From Prevotella sp. (GTDB taxonomy: Bacteria; Bacteroidota; Bacteroidia; Bacteroidales; Bacteroidaceae), in NCBI GenBank assembly GCA_017424205.1, contig JAFPAS010000022.1:1-11898 (forward strand): a stretch of 11,898 nucleotides of DNA, read 5' to 3'. A program made the translations under genes and the position numbers. How positions within the stretch are numbered: the first letter of the stretch is position 1; the number at the start of each line of letters is the position of its first letter. The notes beneath the pieces were generated by a model that had not been told where the DNA came from, did not search any database, and saw only the letters and a program-made list of their open reading frames with translations. Positions 7,741 through 11,898 of the stretch are shown here, piece after piece.

Positions 7741-9063
7741 ATGTCAAAGAAACTTGTAATACTCGGAGCAGGTGAGAGCGGAGCAGGTACAGCAATACTT
7801 GCAAAGCAGAAAGGATACGACGTGTTCGTATCGGATATGGGCGTAATCAAGCAAAAATATAAAGATATATTAGACAGACACAACATAGAATGGGAGGAAG
7901 GACAGCATACGGCAGAACGCATACTTGCTGCTGACGAAGTGGTGAAAAGCCCAGGAATTCCTGATAGCGCTCCACTCGTAAAACAGCTGATAGCGCAGAA
8001 TACACCAATACTTGCTGAACTTGAGTTTGCACAAAGATACAGCAAAGGCAAGTATATATGTATTACAGGTTCTAACGGTAAGACTACGACAACCTCGCTC
8101 ATATACTACATTATGCAGCAGGCAGGAAAGGATGTAGCGCTTGCGGGCAATATAGGAAAGTCTTTTGCTATGGAAGTGGCAGAGAATGACCATGAGTGGT
8201 ATGTTCTGGAAATAAGTTCTTTCCAGCTTGACAATATGTTTGACTTTAAGGCTGACATAGCTGTGCTGATGAATATCACTCCTGACCATCTTGACAGATA
8301 TGACTTCGAAATGCAGAACTATGCAGACTCGAAGATGCGAATAATACAGAATCAGACGCAAGATGATATATTTGTATATTGGAAACAAGACGAGTATATC
8401 GACAAGGAACTGGAAAAACGCAGAGCAGGATATGCTCCGCAACCAACACCATCTAGCAAGCCAGTGCATGGCGGATGTCCAAGAGAGTGCTCATTCTGCG
8501 ATGCTGATTTTGAGAAATTAAACCTGGAGTTCTCGCAGATGGGGCAGCATAACAAACGAAATGCCTTGGCTGCATATTTCGCGACACGAAATGCCGGAGT
8601 CAGTGAAGACGTGATACGTGAGTGCCTGCAGAATTTCCCTGGTGTGGAACATCGTTTAGAGCGAGTCGGAGAGAAGCATGGAGTATTGTATATCAATGAC
8701 TCTAAGGCCACAAACGTTGATGCCTGCTATGTTGCAATGCAGGCCATGGAACGTCCTACAGTACTTATTGTCGGAGGAAAAGACAAAGGTAATGACTATT
8801 CTACGCTGGTGGATATAGTGCGAGAAAAGTGCCGTGCGCTTGTATTCTTAGGAGCAGACAATACAAAATTGCAGGAAGCATTCGGAAATATAGGCCTGCC
8901 TATAGCAGATACACATTCTATGGCAGAATGTCTTGAAGCTTGCACGCAATTCGCACAGCCAGGCGATGCCGTCTTGTTGTCGCCATGCTGCGCTTCGTTC
9001 GATTTGTTCCGAAATATGGAGGACAGAGGTGAACAGTTCAAGACAATAGTGCGAGGCATGTGA
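7741..9063 (+). CDS. murD: UDP-N-acetylmuramoylalanine--D-glutamate ligase MurD
   Basis: This cytoplasmic Mur ligase adds D-glutamate to UDP-MurNAc-L-Ala. Its 440 residues match the family (438 in E. coli). The N-terminal Rossmann-like domain starts LVILGAGESG (5-14) and includes VVKSPGIP (67-74). The central domain has the P-loop T109-GSNGKTTTT, LEISSFQL (156-163), NITPDHLDRY (178-187), the lysine of ADSK (K198, expected to be carbamylated) and GQHNKRNALAA (268-278). The C-terminal domain has HRLE (304-307), NDSKATN (319-325), VGGKDKG (344-350) and LSPCCASFDLF (413-423). An oddity is C246-P-R-E-C250-S-F-C253, a CX3CX2C cluster in the central domain. It replaces part of a strand region in the E. 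coli protein, and two further cysteines sit at 416-417. No Shine-Dalgarno is evident. A 62-nt spacer follows. Confidence 0.96.
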   Translation: MSKKLVILGAGESGAGTAILAKQKGYDVFVSDMGVIKQKYKDILDRHNIEWEEGQHTAERILAADEVVKSPGIPDSAPLVKQLIAQNTPILAELEFAQRYSKGKYICITGSNGKTTTTSLIYYIMQQAGKDVALAGNIGKSFAMEVAENDHEWYVLEISSFQLDNMFDFKADIAVLMNITPDHLDRYDFEMQNYADSKMRIIQNQTQDDIFVYWKQDEYIDKELEKRRAGYAPQPTPSSKPVHGGCPRECSFCDADFEKLNLEFSQMGQHNKRNALAAYFATRNAGVSEDVIRECLQNFPGVEHRLERVGEKHGVLYINDSKATNVDACYVAMQAMERPTVLIVGGKDKGNDYSTLVDIVREKCRALVFLGADNTKLQEAFGNIGLPIADTHSMAECLEACTQFAQPGDAVLLSPCCASFDLFRNMEDRGEQFKTIVRGM

Positions 9064-9125
9064 TTGCTGGTACACCGTGAATATAGTGAGAGAAGTAAAA
9101 TAAACACTAAGACATAAATTCTTTA

Positions 9126-10391
9126 ATGAATAAAATATCTAATCTATTCAAGGGTGACAAGGTGGTATGGATGATATTCTTCATACTATGTCTTGTGAGC
9201 ATCATCGAGGTGTTCTCGGCTTCGTCGTTCCTTACATTTAAGGGCGGAAGTTACCTTGGACCGCTTATTAGGCATACGTTCTATATCCTGCTCGGCGTGC
9301 TGACAATGATAGTGATAGTGAATATCCCATGCAAATATTTCAAGGTGTTCACTTTCCCGTATCTGTTTGTATCATTCGTTCTGCTTATAGCCGTATATTT
9401 CATAGGCGAATCAACCAATGGCGCCAATCGTTGGATATCAATTGCTGGAGTAAATTTCCAGCCGTCAGAGTTGGCAAAAGGCGCATTAGTTCTTGCTGTG
9501 GCGCAAATTCTTAGTGCGATGCAGACAGATAAGGGTGCCGACAAGCAGGCATTTACATTGGTCATGATAACCTGTGCGTTTATCATTCCTCTGATATTTG
9601 TAGAGAATCTGTCCACTGCCGCGCTCCTGTCATTTGTTGTTTTCTGTATGATGATAGTTGGCAGAGTGCCATTTTCGCAGTTAGGTAAACTAGTAGGCGT
9701 TGTCGTAATTATAGCTTCGCTGGCACTTGCATCTATCATGCTGTTCGGCAATGATAAGAAGGAGATGACAGCTGAAGGCAAGGCTAAGACAGAACTTGTG
9801 GAGAGTACTGTTGCAGAAGAGAAGGAAGACAAGAATATGATTTCTTCTGTGCTGCATCGTATGGACACATGGAAAGGACGTATAAACGAATTCTTTGCAC
9901 CAGAGGTGGCTCCAGAAGATTATGACCTTGACCGTAAGGCACAGGTAGCACATGCCAATATAGCTATCGTGAAGAGCAATGGCATCGGCCGTGGTCCGGG
10001 AAACTCAGAAGAGCGCGATTTCCTCTCGCAAGCATTCTCTGACTTCATCTATGCAATAATCATCGAAGAGATGGGCATAGCAGGTGCAGCCCTTGTTGCC
10101 ATTCTGTATGTCATTCTGTTCTGGCGAGCAGGCGCTATTGCCAGAAACTGCGCCAACACCTTCCCTGCGTATTTAGCCATGGGTATCGGTATGCTGCTTG
10201 TAGTTCAGGCCATGTTCAATATGGCGGTGGCAGTAGGAATGGCTCCCGTTACCGGACAGCCGCTTCCGCTTATCAGTCGAGGCGGAACGTCGACAGTGAT
10301 GAATTGCGTGTATATCGGAGTACTGCTGTCTATTTCGAAGTCGGCAAAGAAACGCGATTCTAAGAAAACTATGCAGCCTGCTGCTGCATAG
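9126..10391 (+). CDS. ftsW: Septal peptidoglycan glycosyltransferase FtsW (SEDS family)
   Basis: This polytopic SEDS-family membrane protein polymerises lipid II glycan strands at the septum with FtsI. It has 421 residues and about ten hydrophobic segments. Signatures are NGANRWI (98-104), FQPSELAK (111-118), the segment ending S305-D306-FIYAIIIEE (D306 aligns with the essential aspartate of the family) and PLISRGGTS (381-389). FtsW rather than RodA is favoured by its place between murD and murG and by the ftsI in the same cluster. The large extracytoplasmic loop before D306 carries an extra, highly charged Lys/Glu-rich stretch (about 209-258) not seen in E. coli FtsW. The C-terminus is short and basic, ending in a Gln-Pro-Ala tail. 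No Shine-Dalgarno precedes the ATG, only AT-rich sequence. A 91-nt spacer leads to murG. Confidence 0.93.
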   Translation: MNKISNLFKGDKVVWMIFFILCLVSIIEVFSASSFLTFKGGSYLGPLIRHTFYILLGVLTMIVIVNIPCKYFKVFTFPYLFVSFVLLIAVYFIGESTNGANRWISIAGVNFQPSELAKGALVLAVAQILSAMQTDKGADKQAFTLVMITCAFIIPLIFVENLSTAALLSFVVFCMMIVGRVPFSQLGKLVGVVVIIASLALASIMLFGNDKKEMTAEGKAKTELVESTVAEEKEDKNMISSVLHRMDTWKGRINEFFAPEVAPEDYDLDRKAQVAHANIAIVKSNGIGRGPGNSEERDFLSQAFSDFIYAIIIEEMGIAGAALVAILYVILFWRAGAIARNCANTFPAYLAMGIGMLLVVQAMFNMAVAVGMAPVTGQPLPLISRGGTSTVMNCVYIGVLLSISKSAKKRDSKKTMQPAAA

Positions 10392-10429
10392 CATGATGTG
10401 ACTTGCCTGCTGCGTATACGATGCTGGAC

Positions 10430-10445
10430 AGGATGATGACATCCT
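10430..10445 (+). repeat. Short hairpin in the ftsW-murG spacer
   Basis: AGGATG (10430-10435) and CATCCT (10440-10445) form a perfect 6-bp stem around an ATGA loop, about 37 nt before the murG ATG. No T-run follows. It may be an mRNA structure affecting decay or translation, but a stem of this size can also arise by chance. Confidence 0.4.
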
Positions 10446-10482
10446 ATGTAATATAACTTCATAAACATATAGAAACTTAATC

Positions 10483-11622
10483 ATGAGCCTAAGAATAATG
10501 GTAAGCGGTGGAGGAACCGGAGGACACATCTTCCCTGCTGTCTCAATAGCAAATGCAATAAAAATACTTCGTCCTGATGCAGAAATCCTTTTTGTTGGAG
10601 CGGAAGGACGTATGGAGATGGAGCGTGTGCCGCAGGCTGGCTATAAGATAATAGGATTGCCAGTGCGCGGACTGATTCGTCCGCTATGGAGTCTGCGTAA
10701 TATAGGTGTCATGATAGACTTCTTGAAGAGTCGCTCTATGGTGAAGAGTATTATAAAGGACTTTAAGCCGCAGGCAGTAGTCGGAGTAGGCGGATATGCC
10801 AGCAGCCCAACTCTTAACGCAGCGCATGCTATGGGCATTCCATGCATAGTGCAGGAGCAGAACTCATATGCGGGTGTGACAAACAAGTCACTTGCAAAGA
10901 AGGCTGCAAAGATATGTGTTGCATATGATGGCATGGAACGTTTCTTCCCGAAGGAGCGTATTGTTATGACAGGCAATCCTGTCAGACAGTCTTTGTTGCA
11001 GTGCAAGGCCACTAAGCAAGAGGCTCGCAGAGCGTTCGGGCTTGACGAAGAGAAGCTTACAGTTCTTGTTATAGGTGGTTCTCTCGGAGCGAGAACAATC
11101 AACGACGCCATAGCGCAAAGCATAGACAAGTTCCAGACGAATGGAATACAGGTGATATGGCAGACAGGCAAGTATTATGCTGCAGAATGTGAGAGTATAG
11201 CAGACGAATATTATACGGCACATGCAGGCGAGCGCATGGTTCGTCCTCAGGCATTCATAACAGATATGGCTATGGCATACCGTGCTGCCGACCTTGTGGT
11301 TTCGCGTGCAGGGGCATCAAGCATTTCTGAACTATGCCTTCTGGGAAAAGCAAGCATACTTGTCCCTTCTCCTAATGTGGCAGAAGACCATCAGACAAAG
11401 AATGCAAGAGCGTTGTCAGACAAGAATGCTGCCGTATTCTGTGCAGATAAAGATGCGAGAGCGCAGCTTGCTGACATTGCTATCAGCTTAGTTAATGACC
11501 ACAGGAAGCTTGCCATGCTCGAACAGGAAGTTAAGAAGATGGCGTTCTATGATTCAGCTGAGGTTATCGCAAAGATAGTGATCGGCGAAGCAGAATCGGC
11601 GAAGCCAATGATTAATGGTTAA
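10483..11622 (+). CDS. murG: Lipid II synthase MurG (UDP-GlcNAc:lipid I GlcNAc transferase)
   Basis: This peripheral inner-membrane GT-B glycosyltransferase transfers GlcNAc from UDP-GlcNAc to lipid I, producing lipid II. It has 379 residues against 355 in E. coli. The first glycine-rich motif GGGTGGHIFPA (9-19) contains H15. The acceptor-side domain has VGVGGYASSP (100-109) and QEQNSYAGVTNK (124-135). The UDP-GlcNAc-binding domain has GGSLGA (198-203), WQTG (226-229), SRAGASSISEL (274-284), and the nucleotide-sugar-contacting segment AEDHQTKNA (300-308). Nothing essential appears to be missing. The start at 10483 gives the expected short lead of eight residues before the first glycine loop; an in-frame ATG at 10498 is less likely. 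It ends with TAA, and the expected murC does not follow directly. Confidence 0.96.
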   Translation: MSLRIMVSGGGTGGHIFPAVSIANAIKILRPDAEILFVGAEGRMEMERVPQAGYKIIGLPVRGLIRPLWSLRNIGVMIDFLKSRSMVKSIIKDFKPQAVVGVGGYASSPTLNAAHAMGIPCIVQEQNSYAGVTNKSLAKKAAKICVAYDGMERFFPKERIVMTGNPVRQSLLQCKATKQEARRAFGLDEEKLTVLVIGGSLGARTINDAIAQSIDKFQTNGIQVIWQTGKYYAAECESIADEYYTAHAGERMVRPQAFITDMAMAYRAADLVVSRAGASSISELCLLGKASILVPSPNVAEDHQTKNARALSDKNAAVFCADKDARAQLADIAISLVNDHRKLAMLEQEVKKMAFYDSAEVIAKIVIGEAESAKPMING

Positions 11623-11636
11623 AGTTACAAATAACT

Positions 11637-11720
11637 CGTCTACTTGTCAACCCGTCTACTCGTCAACTTAACAATCAACTCGTCTACTTGTCTACTTGTT
11701 TACCGTCAACTAAACAATCA
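11637..11720 (+). repeat. Degenerate 8-bp tandem repeat (YGTCWACY) after murG
   Basis: Octamers of the form CGTCTACT or TGTCAACC follow one another at 11637-11668, then again from 11681 with rising decay to about 11711. Each run ends with nearly the same 16-mer, GTCAACTWAACAATCA (11662-11677 and 11705-11720), so there is also a larger duplication with a 43-bp step. The array is strongly pyrimidine-biased on this strand and has no inverted symmetry, so it is not a terminator or CRISPR array. From memory, similar CTACTTGT-type octamer arrays recur between genes in Bacteroidales genomes; I cannot check that here. The stretch 11623-11778 holds no convincing gene. Confidence 0.8.
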
Positions 11721-11778
11721 CCCCGTTACCTACCGAAACTTAAATAAGGAAGAATAAAGACAATAAAGAAACATACGA

Positions 11779-11898
11779 ATGAAGGCAATATATTTTCGGG
11801 ATTTTGTCGAAGGTCAGTTTGTACGTTATGACCCTATGGAAAACCGGGCGTGTAAGGTTTCGGTTTCCGGAAGCGTCCCGCTTCGACTCGAACCGTAC
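11779..11898 (+). CDS. Start of an unrecognised reading frame, cut by the window edge
   Basis: An ATG at 11779 opens 40 codons that stay open to the end of the window, beginning MKAIYFRDFVEGQ and continuing FVRYDPMENRACKVSVSG. I do not recognise it. It lacks the GxGGxGM-type N-terminal signature expected of MurC, the usual next gene in this cluster. The region before it is A-rich, as at other starts here, with a purine-rich AGGAAGA near 11747 that is too far away to be a normal Shine-Dalgarno. Base use is richer in G and C, with more CGG, GCG, CCG and TCC codons, than in the genes before it. The opposite strand is also open over these bases, so the call is tentative. Confidence 0.45.
   Translation, partial: MKAIYFRDFVEGQFVRYDPMENRACKVSVSGSVPLRLEPY

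Noticed and set aside
7870..8469. 199-codon open frame on the minus strand inside murD
   Set aside because: It lies wholly antisense to a well-conserved gene, is rich in Cys, Ser, Tyr and Leu as shadow frames are, and has no recognisable domain. The same applies to long minus frames at 9281-9868, 10641-11171, 5747-6262 and 1128-1607.
8476..8499. Radical-SAM domain in MurD
   Set aside because: The CX3CX2C spacing matches, but nothing else of a radical-SAM barrel is present and all MurD motifs surround it; it is kept only as a possible metal or redox site.
11637..11720. CRISPR array
   Set aside because: Units are 8 bp, contiguous and without unique spacers of 30 nt or more; there are no cas genes. 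It is a simple tandem repeat.

Overview
This window is the front part of a bacterial division and cell wall (dcw) cluster: mraZ, rsmH (mraW), an FtsL-like gene, ftsI, murE, mraY, murD, ftsW and murG. All are on the + strand, and together they fill positions 366 to 11622. The gene order, a PASTA-tailed FtsI, an FtsL-like protein with a long cytoplasmic arm, a long MraY, a TAnnTTTG-type promoter element and mostly absent Shine-Dalgarno sequences all point to Bacteroidetes. Within that phylum a Prevotella-like member of Bacteroidales is the best guess; this is inference, not a database identification.

Positions 1-365 hold no convincing gene. They carry overlapping inverted repeats (161-206). They also carry a three-unit, 10-bp-period array of TGGNG boxes (293-317), which matches the known MraZ operator layout. 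A TAACTTTG -7 element (329-336) follows at once, 30 bp before the mraZ start. The arrangement suggests that MraZ represses its own operon by covering the promoter.

The genes work on one process. MraZ is the regulator and RsmH methylates 16S rRNA. The FtsL-like protein, FtsI (septal transpeptidase) and FtsW (septal glycosyltransferase) are divisome components. MurD and MurE build the UDP-MurNAc peptide stem, MurE probably adding meso-diaminopimelate. MraY makes lipid I and MurG makes lipid II, the substrate of FtsW and FtsI. Only rsmH and ftsL overlap (ATGA). The other genes are separated by spacers of 36 to 146 nt, three of which contain clear hairpins.

After murG the expected continuation (murC, ftsQ, ftsA, ftsZ) is not seen. 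Instead there is a degenerate 8-bp tandem repeat (11637-11720) and then the start of an unrecognised reading frame (11779 to the window edge) that does not resemble MurC. Most of the window is conserved housekeeping DNA. I see no new defence or mobile system. The points most worth a second look are the MraZ operator and promoter, a CX3CX2C cysteine cluster inside MurD, a changed HHH motif in MraY, the spacer hairpins, and the repeat-marked end of the cluster.
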